DNA from: Methylotenera sp.
GTDB lineage: Bacteria; Pseudomonadota; Gammaproteobacteria; Burkholderiales; Methylophilaceae
DNA: 34,937 nucleotides
Assembly: GCA_005797835.1 (NCBI GenBank)
Contig: SYKG01000050.1
Location: forward strand, 1 to 34,937
Direction: 5' to 3'
The notes under the pieces are model-generated. The model made no database searches. It was not told the origin of the DNA and was given only the letters and a program-made list of their open reading frames with translations. Every line of letters starts with the position of its first letter. Within the stretch, counting starts at the first letter, position 1. This document shows, piece after piece, positions 17,897-27,957 of this stretch. A program made the position numbers and the translations under genes.

Positions 17897-19021
17897 ATGA
17901 AAATTTATCTTGTGGGTGGTGCAGTTCGAGATCAGATCATGGGTTTATCGGGGAAAGATAGGGATTATGTAGTGGTAGGGTCGAGCTCTGAAGAAATGGT
18001 CCAATTGGGTTATAAGCCTGTAGGCAAAGATTTTCCAGTTTTTTTACATCCAAAAACACATCATGAGTATGCGCTAGCAAGAACAGAGCGTAAAGTTTCA
18101 AAAGGCTATAAGGGCTTTAAAGTATACGCTTCAAAAGAAGTCACTTTAGAGGAAGATCTTAAGCGAAGAGACATCACTATTAATGCTATTGCAAAAGATA
18201 AAAGAGGAAAGTATTTTGATCCTTTTAATGGGATTAAGGATATTAAAAATAAAGTTATACGTCACGTAAGTCCTGCTTTTGTTGAAGACCCTATTCGTAT
18301 TTTTCGTATCGCACGATTTTCTGCTCGATTCAATGAGTTCAAAATTCACACTAAAACAGAAGAGATTCTAAAGCAAATTGTAAAAAATAAAGAAATTGAA
18401 GCTGTAGCTTCGGAGAGAATTTGGCATGAACTCTCTGTAGGATTTTTAGAAAAAAAATCATACTTAATGTTTGACATACTTCACCGATGTGGTGCACTCA
18501 AATTATTATTGCCAGAAATGAATTATTTGAAACATAAAAAATCAATAAAGAGGAGCTTGGAATATGCAGCCAAGTCAAAATATTCTACAGATATTAAAGC
18601 AGCTATATTTTTTATACATACATATCCTTTAAAAGGGACTATAAAGTATCAAGAGAATGTCTTCACAAGGCTTGCTGTCCCATGTGCTGTAAAAAAATTA
18701 ACTGAGAGGACAGTTTCTAGTCTAAACGACTTAAAGCAGATTAATAAACTTAAGTCTTATCAAATTCTAGATTTAATTTACAAAATGGATTTATTTAGAA
18801 ATCCAAATACACTTTTGGATGTGATGAGAGTCTTTGAGGCTTATATTAAAGGTCAAATGAATAAAACAACAGCAGCAGCGATAACTTTAAAAAAGATGAA
18901 AAAGTACTTAAGACATCTTAATAAATTAAATCTAACTTCAATAAGTCAAAATAAGAGTGGTTTTGATATTAAAGAAGCAATTTATGCAGCGCGTCTTAAA
19001 GCATTAACGAAACTAATCTAG
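17897..19021 (+). CDS. cca: CCA-adding tRNA nucleotidyltransferase, HD-domain residues lost
   Basis: A 374-residue class II nucleotidyltransferase that builds or repairs the 3' CCA of tRNA. The head domain is intact: GGAVRD (7-12), metal-binding D21-R-D23, HEYALARTERK (57-66), RRDITINAIA (90-99), DPIRIFRIARFSARF (131-145) and ERIWHEL (173-179). E. coli-type proteins continue with an HD phosphohydrolase domain containing CHDLGKG. Here the matching region reads AIFFIHTYPLKG (236-247) and the other HD histidines are not seen, and the protein is about 40 residues shorter. CCA addition should work; the extra 2'-phosphatase and phosphodiesterase activities are probably absent. The gene ends five bases from the convergent neighbour. 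Confidence 0.93.
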   Translation: MKIYLVGGAVRDQIMGLSGKDRDYVVVGSSSEEMVQLGYKPVGKDFPVFLHPKTHHEYALARTERKVSKGYKGFKVYASKEVTLEEDLKRRDITINAIAKDKRGKYFDPFNGIKDIKNKVIRHVSPAFVEDPIRIFRIARFSARFNEFKIHTKTEEILKQIVKNKEIEAVASERIWHELSVGFLEKKSYLMFDILHRCGALKLLLPEMNYLKHKKSIKRSLEYAAKSKYSTDIKAAIFFIHTYPLKGTIKYQENVFTRLAVPCAVKKLTERTVSSLNDLKQINKLKSYQILDLIYKMDLFRNPNTLLDVMRVFEAYIKGQMNKTTAAAITLKKMKKYLRHLNKLNLTSISQNKSGFDIKEAIYAARLKALTKLI

Positions 19022-19026
19022 CATTA

Positions 19027-19644
19027 TTAAATTAATTGAGTAATTTTCGAAATACGCTTATGCACAAAAATTGGTTTTTTATTTAGTTTGGATACCAGAA
19101 TTGTCCTCATACCTATTTTGCAAGCTGTTTTTAGATTTGTAAGATCGTCTTCGACCATCGCACATTTATAGGGTTTTTTTCCAAGTCGTCGTAAAATTTT
19201 CCTAAATGCATGAAGCGATGGTTTGGGATTAAAATTAGTTGATTCAATGCTATAGATTGTTGAAAAATATTTTTGAATTTTTAGTGATTTAGTGATTGCG
19301 ATTGCATAATGAAGTGGCGCATTTGTAAAAATAATTTTTTTACCTTTGAGTTTTTTTAAAGTATTCTTTAGCGCGTGTGATTGCTTTACGAATTTTGATA
19401 GCTCATCTGCGTTATGCGTTTTGAGTAAAAATTCTTTTGGATCAACACCATGATTGTCTATCATGCCTTTTAATGTAGCACCATAGACTCTCCAATATTG
19501 ATCTCGAAGAGCATGAGCATCATCATGGCTGATATGAAGCTTATTACTGACATAGTCAGTCATAGATTTATTAATATCTGGGAATATTTTGGAACTTGCG
19601 TCATGCAACGTATCATCTAAATCAAAAATCCAAATTTTGGACAA
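19027..19644 (-). CDS. HAD-family pyrimidine 5'-nucleotidase-like phosphatase
   Basis: A 205-residue HAD hydrolase. Motif I is IFDLDDTLHD with nucleophile D8 and D10, motif II is IIFTNAP, a conserved lysine is in FNPKPS, and motif IV is VEDDLTNLKTA. The DDTLH-type opening and the FTNAPLHYA segment match the SDT1/pyrimidine 5'-nucleotidase group, which often stands beside argB in betaproteobacteria. Substrate is inferred, not shown. The start is TTG at 19644, immediately after the argB stop with no spacer, so it is the last gene of the argA-argB unit. Confidence 0.85.
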   Translation of the reverse strand: MSKIWIFDLDDTLHDASSKIFPDINKSMTDYVSNKLHISHDDAHALRDQYWRVYGATLKGMIDNHGVDPKEFLLKTHNADELSKFVKQSHALKNTLKKLKGKKIIFTNAPLHYAIAITKSLKIQKYFSTIYSIESTNFNPKPSLHAFRKILRRLGKKPYKCAMVEDDLTNLKTACKIGMRTILVSKLNKKPIFVHKRISKITQLI

Positions 19645-22111
<2,467 letters not shown>

Positions 22112-22131
22112 AAGGTAATAATTTGCTTAAA

Positions 22132-22150
22132 ATGCATATTATATATGTAT
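22132..22150 (-). promoter_or_regulatory. Imperfect 19-base palindrome, candidate operator for the HTH-ArgA protein
   Basis: On the + strand the sequence is ATGCATAT-TAT-ATATGTAT: two 8-base arms matching at 7 of 8 positions around a 3-base centre. It begins 21 bases upstream of the argA start codon and overlaps a TATAAT hexamer read toward argA. Size and symmetry suit a dimeric XRE-family protein. Binding by the ArgA helix-turn-helix is inferred; AT-rich DNA often contains weak palindromes. Confidence 0.5.
22138..22143 (-). promoter_or_regulatory. Candidate -10 box (TATAAT) of argA
   Basis: The minus strand reads TATAAT here, which would place transcription start about 20 bases before the argA ATG. 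A -35 element is weak: TTGAAT lies 20 bases upstream, longer than ideal. The 69-base rsmE-argA gap is the only sizeable non-coding stretch in this unit. No Shine-Dalgarno sequence is evident before the ATG. Confidence 0.45.
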
Positions 22151-22180
22151 TTTTAATAAAATTATTCAAATTTTTGCGTT

Positions 22181-22921
22181 TTATGCAAAATCACCCCATA
22201 AATTTTGCATAATAGAAAGGGCAACTATAGGGGCTGTTTCTGTTCTTAATATTCTTTGACCAATATTCACCGGTATAAAGGCACTATTTAAAGCTAATGC
22301 CATTTCTTTTTCTGAAAACCCGCCCTCAGGCCCCACCATAAAGACAATAGAAGAAAAAGGTTTTTTTAAGTGATTTATATTTTGTGCTTTTGATGGCGTG
22401 AGGATTAGCTTCAAGCTATCTATTTTTTGATTTTGATCACCTAACCATTGGGTTAAGTTGAGCGGGCTTAAAATATCTGGAATAGAACTTCGCCCAGTTT
22501 GCTCACACGCTGATATAGCCACCGCTCTCCAGTGCTCAAGTTTTTTATCTGCTCTTTCACGATCGAGTTTAATAATCGATCGCTCAGTCAATAGGGGTTG
22601 TATAAATTGAATGCCGAGCTCTGCGGATTTTTGAATAATCCAGTCCATTTTTTCCCCTACCACAAGACCTTGTGCGAGTGTTATCTTTAACGGCGATTCA
22701 TGATTAACTTCATACTTATCAATAATTTCAACGCATGTTTTATGTTTGGACACTTCAATCACTTTTGCGACATAATCAAACCCATCACCGTTAAAAAGAG
22801 CAAATTGATCCCCTGCTTTTAACTTTAAAACTTTCGTGGCGTGAATATGTGTTTGAGCGCCTAACTCAACAACATGTTTGAGTTCTAGGTTTTCGGAGTG
22901 GTAAAATCGATTCTCTTCCAT
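22181..22921 (-). CDS. rsmE: 16S rRNA m3U1498 methyltransferase RsmE
   Basis: A SPOUT-fold methyltransferase of about 246 residues that modifies U1498 of 16S rRNA. The N-terminal RFYHSENL, a PUA-like domain (HATKVLKLKAGDQFALFNGDG), LVVGEKMDWIIQKSAELGI, ACEQTGRSSIP, and the knot motif VGPEGGFSEKEMALA with RILRTETAP near the end are all typical. I chose ATG at 22921; an in-frame TTG at 22927 would add only two residues and neither has a clear ribosome site. It lies upstream of argA in the same direction but is separated by a promoter-like gap. Confidence 0.94.
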   Translation of the reverse strand: MEENRFYHSENLELKHVVELGAQTHIHATKVLKLKAGDQFALFNGDGFDYVAKVIEVSKHKTCVEIIDKYEVNHESPLKITLAQGLVVGEKMDWIIQKSAELGIQFIQPLLTERSIIKLDRERADKKLEHWRAVAISACEQTGRSSIPDILSPLNLTQWLGDQNQKIDSLKLILTPSKAQNINHLKKPFSSIVFMVGPEGGFSEKEMALALNSAFIPVNIGQRILRTETAPIVALSIMQNLWGDFA

Positions 22922-22964
22922 AGTCAATTCTATTCAATAGGTAAGCTATATTAAGGCATAAAAC

Positions 22965-23519
22965 ATGGCTAGTTTAAATACCCCGCTTTGCGATTTTGGT
23001 TGGAAAGCTGTTGATTTCAATTTACAAGGTGTTGATGGCACATTTTGGCATTTAGAAAAATCAAAAGGCAATAATGCTTTACTAGTGATGTTTATATGTA
23101 ATCACTGTCCTTATGTGAAAGCTATATTACCAAGACTTATCCATGATGTTCGAGCTTTAAAAGATCTGGGTATTGAAACGATCGCTATTCAGAGTAATGA
23201 CCCTGTGAATTATCCCGAAGATTCATTTGAAAATATGAAACTGATTGCGCATCAATCTCAGTTTTCTTTTCCCTACGTGATCGATGAGAATCAAGAAATA
23301 GCAAGATCTTATAATGCTATTTGTACGCCTGATTTTTTTGGATTTAATCGCAATTTAGAATTGCAATATCGAGGGCGTTTTGATGCAACAGGTCGTGGAG
23401 AGCCTCCACTAAACAATACGCGAGATTTATATGAGGCGATGAAGCTTATTGGTGAGACTCAAAAAGGACCCCTTGAGCAAAAATCAAGTATTGGTTGCTC
23501 CATTAAATGGCGAGAATGA
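22965..23519 (+). CDS. Thioredoxin-fold AhpC/TSA-like protein with CNHC motif
   Basis: A 184-residue soluble thioredoxin-fold protein. The C45-N-H-C48 pair in MFICNHCPYVKAILPRL occupies the CxxC active-site position. A cis-proline-like ICTPDFFGF segment and GRFDATGRGEPP follow, as in the widespread 'thioredoxin family protein' group related to AhpC/TSA and ResA-like folds. No signal peptide is seen, so a cytoplasmic thiol role is likely, but the substrate is unknown. It is transcribed divergently from rsmE with only about 40 bases between them, so their promoters must be crowded or overlapping. Confidence 0.85.
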   Translation: MASLNTPLCDFGWKAVDFNLQGVDGTFWHLEKSKGNNALLVMFICNHCPYVKAILPRLIHDVRALKDLGIETIAIQSNDPVNYPEDSFENMKLIAHQSQFSFPYVIDENQEIARSYNAICTPDFFGFNRNLELQYRGRFDATGRGEPPLNNTRDLYEAMKLIGETQKGPLEQKSSIGCSIKWRE

Positions 23520-23529
23520 AAAGCAATTA

Positions 23530-23589
23530 GTTTAAATACTCAAGAGGCAAAAAGACCCTATTCGCCTTGCTGAAAAGGGGTATTTAAGC
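23530..23589 (+). other. Possible structured RNA with outer stem and pseudoknot ahead of tkt
   Basis: GTTTAAATAC (23530-23539) can pair with GTATTTAAGC (23580-23589) over ten positions with one G-U. Inside, CAA-GGC (541-543, 546-548) can pair with GCC-TTG (23564-23569) around a two-base bulge, and CCCT of the loop (23556-23559) can pair with AGGG (23576-23579), an H-type pseudoknot. TTGCT (23567-23571) can alternatively pair with AGCAA (23587-23591), excluding the outer stem. It does not match a riboswitch class I know. It may instead be a 3' end structure of the preceding gene. Confidence 0.3.
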
Positions 23590-23624
23590 AATAATTTAGC
23601 TATAAATAACATCAATTTTTTAAC

Positions 23625-23653
23625 TTTACATTTAGTAGCCAAATACTTAAAAA
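23625..23653 (+). promoter_or_regulatory. Candidate promoter of tkt
   Basis: TTTACA (23625-23630) and TAAAAA (23648-23653) are separated by 17 bases, a plausible sigma-70 arrangement with a weak -10. It lies 34 bases ahead of the tkt ATG in the only sizeable gap (167 bases) of this region. If used, the folded element at 23530-23589 would be upstream of the transcript rather than in its leader. Confidence 0.3.
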
Positions 23654-23675
23654 TTTTTGTATTGCTATCAATTTC

Positions 23676-23681
23676 GGGAGG
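23676..23681 (+). promoter_or_regulatory. Strong ribosome-binding site fixing the tkt start
   Basis: GGGAGG sits five bases before the ATG at 23687. It supports that ATG over an in-frame ATG at 23657, which would add ten residues ([10 protein letters not shown]) not expected in transketolases. Strong Shine-Dalgarno sequences are rare in this window, which fits high expression of tkt. Confidence 0.85.
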
Positions 23682-23686
23682 CAATA

Positions 23687-25678
23687 ATGGCAACACGTCA
23701 AGATTTAGCTAACGCAATTCGTGCTTTATCAATGGATGCGGTTCAAAAAGCAAACTCAGGACACCCAGGTGCACCAATGGGTATGGCAGAAATTGCTGAG
23801 GTTTTATGGAATCATCATCTACAACATAACCCTAAAAATCCAAATTGGGCTAATCGTGATCGTTTTATTCTTTCAAATGGCCATGGATCCATGTTGATTT
23901 ATTCACTCTTACATCTTACAGGCTATGATTTACCCATGGATGAAATTAAAACATTCCGTCAACTTCATTCTAAATGTGCAGGCCACCCAGAATATAGTTA
24001 TGCGCCAGGCGTTGAAACAACAACAGGACCATTAGGTCAAGGTATTAGTAATGCAGTAGGTTTTGCGATGGCAGAAAAATTACTCGCCAACCAATTTAAC
24101 AAACCTAATCATAAAATTGTAGATCACCACACATATGTATTCTTAGGCGACGGTTGCATGATGGAAGGCGTTTCACATGAAGCATGCGCACTGGCAGGTA
24201 CATGGGGACTCGGTAATCTAATCGCATTTTGGGACGACAACGGTATTTCTATCGATGGCCACATTGAAGCCTGGTATACAGACGATACAGCGAAACGTTT
24301 TGAATCTTATGGTTGGCATGTGATTTCAAATGTAGATGGCCATGATTTTGAAGCAATCAATAAATCAGTTGAAGTAGCTAAAAAAGTAACTGACAAACCA
24401 TCTTTAATTTGTTGTAAAACTATTATTGGTAAAGGCTCACCAAACAAATCTGGATCACATGATTGCCATGGTTCAGCTTTGGGTGAAACTGAAGTTGCAG
24501 CTACGAGAGAAGTGATTGGTTGGAAACATGACCCTTTTGTAATTCCTGAAGATATTTACGCAGGCTGGAGTGCGAAAGATAAAGGTGCTAAATCTGAAGC
24601 AGCATGGGATATAAAGTTTGCAGCTTATGAAAAAGAATTTCCAGAATTAGCAGCTGAATTTAACCGTCGCATGAAGGGTGACCTTCCCAAAAATTGGAAA
24701 GCAACCACAGATGCGATGATTAAATCAGTTAATGAAAAAGGCGAGGTATTAGCAACACGAAAAGCTTCACAAAATGCCATTACAGCGCTTGCACCAATCT
24801 TGCCTGAGTTTGTGGGCGGTTCAGCAGACTTAACAGGCTCTAATTTAACAAGCTGTTCATTATTTCAACACGTGAGCGGTAAAACTCCAGGAAATTATAT
24901 TTCCTATGGTGTGCGCGAATTTGGTATGGCGGCTATTATGAATGGTATGACGCTTCATGGCGGCTTACTTCCATTTGGTGGTACGTTCCATATGTTCACA
25001 GATTATATGAGAAATGCTATGAGAATGTCAGCACTCATGAAACAAAGAGTAATTTATGTTTTAACACATGATTCGATTGGTCAAGGTGAGGATGGACCAA
25101 CACACCAACCTGTTGAAACGACATCAGGCCTTCGCTATATTCCTAGAATGGATGTATGGAGACCAGCGGATTCAACTGAAACAGCAGTAGCATGGGTAGT
25201 GGCTGTTGAAAGTGCACATAATCCAACCAGCTTAGTTTTAAGCCGACAAAATACTTCATTTACAAAAAGAACTGATGCGCAAATCGATTCAATTCGTAAA
25301 GGCGGTTATGTATTAATAGAAGCAGAAGGTGGTAAGTCTGATGTAATAATTATTGCGACTGGTTCAGAGGTGGACCTTGCATTGAAGTCACAAGTTGCTT
25401 TAAAAGAACAAAACATTAAAGCACGCGTAGTCTCTATGCCATCAACCAATGTATTTGATCGTCAAGATCAAGCATATAAAGATAGTGTTTTAACTAAAGG
25501 TGTCAAACGCGTATCGATTGAAGCGGGTGTGACAGATTTCTGGAGGAAATATATTGGTCTAGACGGCGCAGCTGTGGGTATTGATACATTTGGTGAGTCA
25601 GCACCTGGTGGTGCGTTATTTAAACATTTTGGATTTACAGTAGAAAATGTGGTCACAACTGTTAAATCAATTCTGTAA
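23687..25678 (+). CDS. tkt: Transketolase
   Basis: With the chosen start the protein has 663 residues, the same as E. coli TktA. It is a thiamine-diphosphate enzyme moving two-carbon units in the pentose phosphate pathway and, in methylotrophs, in regenerating ribulose 5-phosphate for formaldehyde fixation. Visible features are [12 protein letters not shown] near the N terminus, the cofactor motif [27 protein letters not shown], and the C-terminal half motifs [12 protein letters not shown] and [18 protein letters not shown]+C is a little higher and codons less AT-biased than in neighbours, as expected for a highly expressed gene. A perfect hairpin follows its stop. Confidence 0.97.
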   Translation: MATRQDLANAIRALSMDAVQKANSGHPGAPMGMAEIAEVLWNHHLQHNPKNPNWANRDRFILSNGHGSMLIYSLLHLTGYDLPMDEIKTFRQLHSKCAGHPEYSYAPGVETTTGPLGQGISNAVGFAMAEKLLANQFNKPNHKIVDHHTYVFLGDGCMMEGVSHEACALAGTWGLGNLIAFWDDNGISIDGHIEAWYTDDTAKRFESYGWHVISNVDGHDFEAINKSVEVAKKVTDKPSLICCKTIIGKGSPNKSGSHDCHGSALGETEVAATREVIGWKHDPFVIPEDIYAGWSAKDKGAKSEAAWDIKFAAYEKEFPELAAEFNRRMKGDLPKNWKATTDAMIKSVNEKGEVLATRKASQNAITALAPILPEFVGGSADLTGSNLTSCSLFQHVSGKTPGNYISYGVREFGMAAIMNGMTLHGGLLPFGGTFHMFTDYMRNAMRMSALMKQRVIYVLTHDSIGQGEDGPTHQPVETTSGLRYIPRMDVWRPADSTETAVAWVVAVESAHNPTSLVLSRQNTSFTKRTDAQIDSIRKGGYVLIEAEGGKSDVIIIATGSEVDLALKSQVALKEQNIKARVVSMPSTNVFDRQDQAYKDSVLTKGVKRVSIEAGVTDFWRKYIGLDGAAVGIDTFGESAPGGALFKHFGFTVENVVTTVKSIL

Positions 25679-25696
25679 TTATTATTGAGTAAGCTT

Positions 25697-25732
25697 AATA
25701 AGGCATCTCAAATTTGAGATGCCTTATTTTTT
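25697..25732 (+). terminator. Strong terminator-like hairpin between tkt and gap
   Basis: Two perfectly complementary 16-base arms (25697-25712 and 25713-25728) meet without a spacer and run into six T residues (25727-25732). The core AAGGCATCTC/GAGATGCCTT is GC-rich for this genome. It ends only 15 bases before the gap ATG, leaving no room for a separate gap promoter downstream. Confidence 0.9.
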
Positions 25733-25747
25733 ACTGAGGAAATCTTT

Positions 25748-26767
25748 ATGGTAGTCAATATAGCAATCACAGGCTTTGGAAGAATAGGCCGGTTAATATT
25801 AAGAGCAATTTATGAATTGAATCGTCAAGATATTAAAGTGGTTGCCATTAATGCCAGTCGCGGTGATGCAGCATCTAATGCCCATTTATTAAAATATGAT
25901 AGTGCGCATGGAAAATTTAATGCAGATATTAAAACGAATGATGATGAAATTATCGTGAACAGTGATGTTATTAAATTTTATAGTACGAGGAATCCTGCAG
26001 AGTTACCTTGGGGTAAATTGAATGTAGATATTGTGATGGAATGTACAGGGTCTTTTACCAGTAAAGAGTCATCAATGGTTCATATAAAGCAAGGTGCAAA
26101 AAAAGTTCTTATCTCAGCACCTGCAGGCAAAGATGTTGACGCAACTATTGTTTATGGAGTGAATCATCACATTTTAAAATCATCTGACATAGTAATTTCA
26201 AACGCATCTTGTACAACAAATGGACTGGCACCTATTGTAAAACCTTTACAAGATAAATTAGGAATTGTAAGTGGATTAATGACTACTATTCATTCATATA
26301 CTAACGATCAGTATTTAAATGATCACTTTCATAAAGATTTGAGAAGAGCTCGATCAGCTTCTTCTTCTATGATACCAACGAATACCGGTGCAGCAGAAGC
26401 TATTGGTTTAGTGATTCCTGAACTCAAAGGTAAATTTGATGGTATTGCTATTAGAGTTCCAACATTAAATGTGTCTTTAATTGATCTTACATTGACGGTG
26501 AAAAAAGCTACTTCAAAAGAGGAGATAAATCAGATCATCAAAAAAGCAGCTAATGAAGGAAGTTTAAAAGGGATATTAATTTACAATGAAGAGCCCTTAG
26601 TCTCAGTTGATTTTAATCATAGCGAAGCATCTTCACATTTTGATGGAAGCTTAACTAAAGTTAGTGAGAATGGATTACTTGTCAAAGTCTTTGCGTGGTA
26701 TGACAATGAATGGGGTTTTGGCTGCCGTATGCTCGACACAGCTTTAGCTATGATGTCAGCCAAATAA
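25748..26767 (+). CDS. gap: Glyceraldehyde-3-phosphate dehydrogenase, NADP-type signature
   Basis: A 339-residue phosphorylating GAPDH. The nucleotide fold starts ITGFGRIGR (8-16), the catalytic C155 is in [10 protein letters not shown]182 is in TIHSYTNDQ, and the C terminus has [13 protein letters not shown]. At the end of the second strand it reads INASRG (34-39) where NAD-specific enzymes carry IND; the N-A-S form resembles NADP-using GapB of Bacillus subtilis, so NADP use and a biosynthetic direction are possible (inference). A GAGGA ribosome site is at 25736-25740. It is followed by pgk after 14 bases. Confidence 0.95.
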   Translation: MVVNIAITGFGRIGRLILRAIYELNRQDIKVVAINASRGDAASNAHLLKYDSAHGKFNADIKTNDDEIIVNSDVIKFYSTRNPAELPWGKLNVDIVMECTGSFTSKESSMVHIKQGAKKVLISAPAGKDVDATIVYGVNHHILKSSDIVISNASCTTNGLAPIVKPLQDKLGIVSGLMTTIHSYTNDQYLNDHFHKDLRRARSASSSMIPTNTGAAEAIGLVIPELKGKFDGIAIRVPTLNVSLIDLTLTVKKATSKEEINQIIKKAANEGSLKGILIYNEEPLVSVDFNHSEASSHFDGSLTKVSENGLLVKVFAWYDNEWGFGCRMLDTALAMMSAK

Positions 26768-26781
26768 ATAATAACTGATTA

Positions 26782-27957
26782 ATGAATATAAGAAGATTAG
26801 TTGATTTAAATATTAAAGATAAAAAAGTTTTTATTAGATCTGACTTGAATGTGCCTATTCAAGACGGCAAAATTACATCTCATAAAAGAATTCTAGCGTC
26901 TATTCCAACCATTGAATTTGCTCTTCAAAAAGGGGCCAGTGTTATGGTGGCATCGCATTTAGGTAGACCAGAAGAAGGAAAATATGACAGTAATTATTCA
27001 CTTAAGCCTGTTGTTGATTTTTTTAAAAATCATCTTAAATATCCTACTCATCTTGTTTCAGATTGGGTCAATTCTCCTTTTGATACTTCACCAGGCCAAT
27101 TATTCATTTTAGAAAATTGTCGATTTAATATTGGTGAAAAACATAATGATGAAGTATTAGCAAAAAAATATGCTTCACTCACAGATATTTTTGTGATGGA
27201 TGCCTTTGGAACAGCCCATCGTAAAGAAGCTTCTACTTATGGTATTGCTCAATATGCCGACATTGCATGTGCAGGTATCTTATTTTTAGCTGAATTAGAA
27301 GCGCTTGAAAAAGCCTTATTAGATCCTCTAAGACCTATGATTGCTATTGTAGGAGGAGTTAAGATTTCCTCTAAATTAACTATATTAGATACTTTATCTG
27401 ACAAAGTGGATCAGCTCATTGTAGGTGGTGGTATTGCGAATACATTTATTAAAGCTATGGACTTAGATATAGGTAATTCCAAGTATGAAAAAGATCTTGT
27501 ACCAGTAGCTAAAAAAATTATAGATAAATTAAAAAAACGTGGTGCTTTATTGCCTAAAATTTCAGATGTCGTTTGTGGTAAAAAGTTTGATGCCAATGAA
27601 ACTGCCGTTACAAAAAATATTAAAGACGTTGATAAAGATGACATGATTTTTGATCTAGGAAGAGAATCACTTGGCGAGATTGTGAAATGTATCCAAAATG
27701 CTAAAACTATTATATGGAATGGTCCTATCGGATTATTTGAATTTGATCAGTTTGCAAAGGGAACTGAAATAATGACAAATGCGATCGCAAATTCAGTAGC
27801 ATTTTCACTCGCAGGTGGTGGTGATACGATTGCTGCAATAGAAAAATTTAATGTTGCAAAAGATATTTCATATATTTCAACTGCAGGTGGTGCATTTTTG
27901 GAGTTTGTAGAAGGTAAAAAACTTCCTGCGATTGAAATTTTAGAAAGAAGATTTTAA
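26782..27957 (+). CDS. pgk: Phosphoglycerate kinase
   Basis: A 391-residue monomeric kinase converting 1,3-bisphosphoglycerate and ADP to 3-phosphoglycerate and ATP, reversibly. Landmarks are RSDLNVPIQDG near the N terminus, ASHLGRPEEGKYD, FILENCRFN, VMDAFGTAHRKEAST, VGGVKISSK, the hinge region, IWNGPIGLFEFDQF and the nucleotide loop GGGDTIAAIEKF. It directly follows gap, matching the pathway order. The stop abuts the purC ATG with no spacer. In several betaproteobacteria pyk and fba stand between pgk and purC; they are absent here. Confidence 0.97.
   Translation: MNIRRLVDLNIKDKKVFIRSDLNVPIQDGKITSHKRILASIPTIEFALQKGASVMVASHLGRPEEGKYDSNYSLKPVVDFFKNHLKYPTHLVSDWVNSPFDTSPGQLFILENCRFNIGEKHNDEVLAKKYASLTDIFVMDAFGTAHRKEASTYGIAQYADIACAGILFLAELEALEKALLDPLRPMIAIVGGVKISSKLTILDTLSDKVDQLIVGGGIANTFIKAMDLDIGNSKYEKDLVPVAKKIIDKLKKRGALLPKISDVVCGKKFDANETAVTKNIKDVDKDDMIFDLGRESLGEIVKCIQNAKTIIWNGPIGLFEFDQFAKGTEIMTNAIANSVAFSLAGGGDTIAAIEKFNVAKDISYISTAGGAFLEFVEGKKLPAIEILERRF

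Noticed and set aside
19022-19026. Search for a terminator between convergent cca and the HAD gene
   Set aside because: Only five bases lie between the stop codons and no stem with a T-run was seen on either strand nearby.
23657-23686. Ten-residue N-terminal extension of transketolase from ATG 23657
   Set aside because: GGGAGG five bases before ATG 23687 and the family length of 663 residues favour the downstream start.
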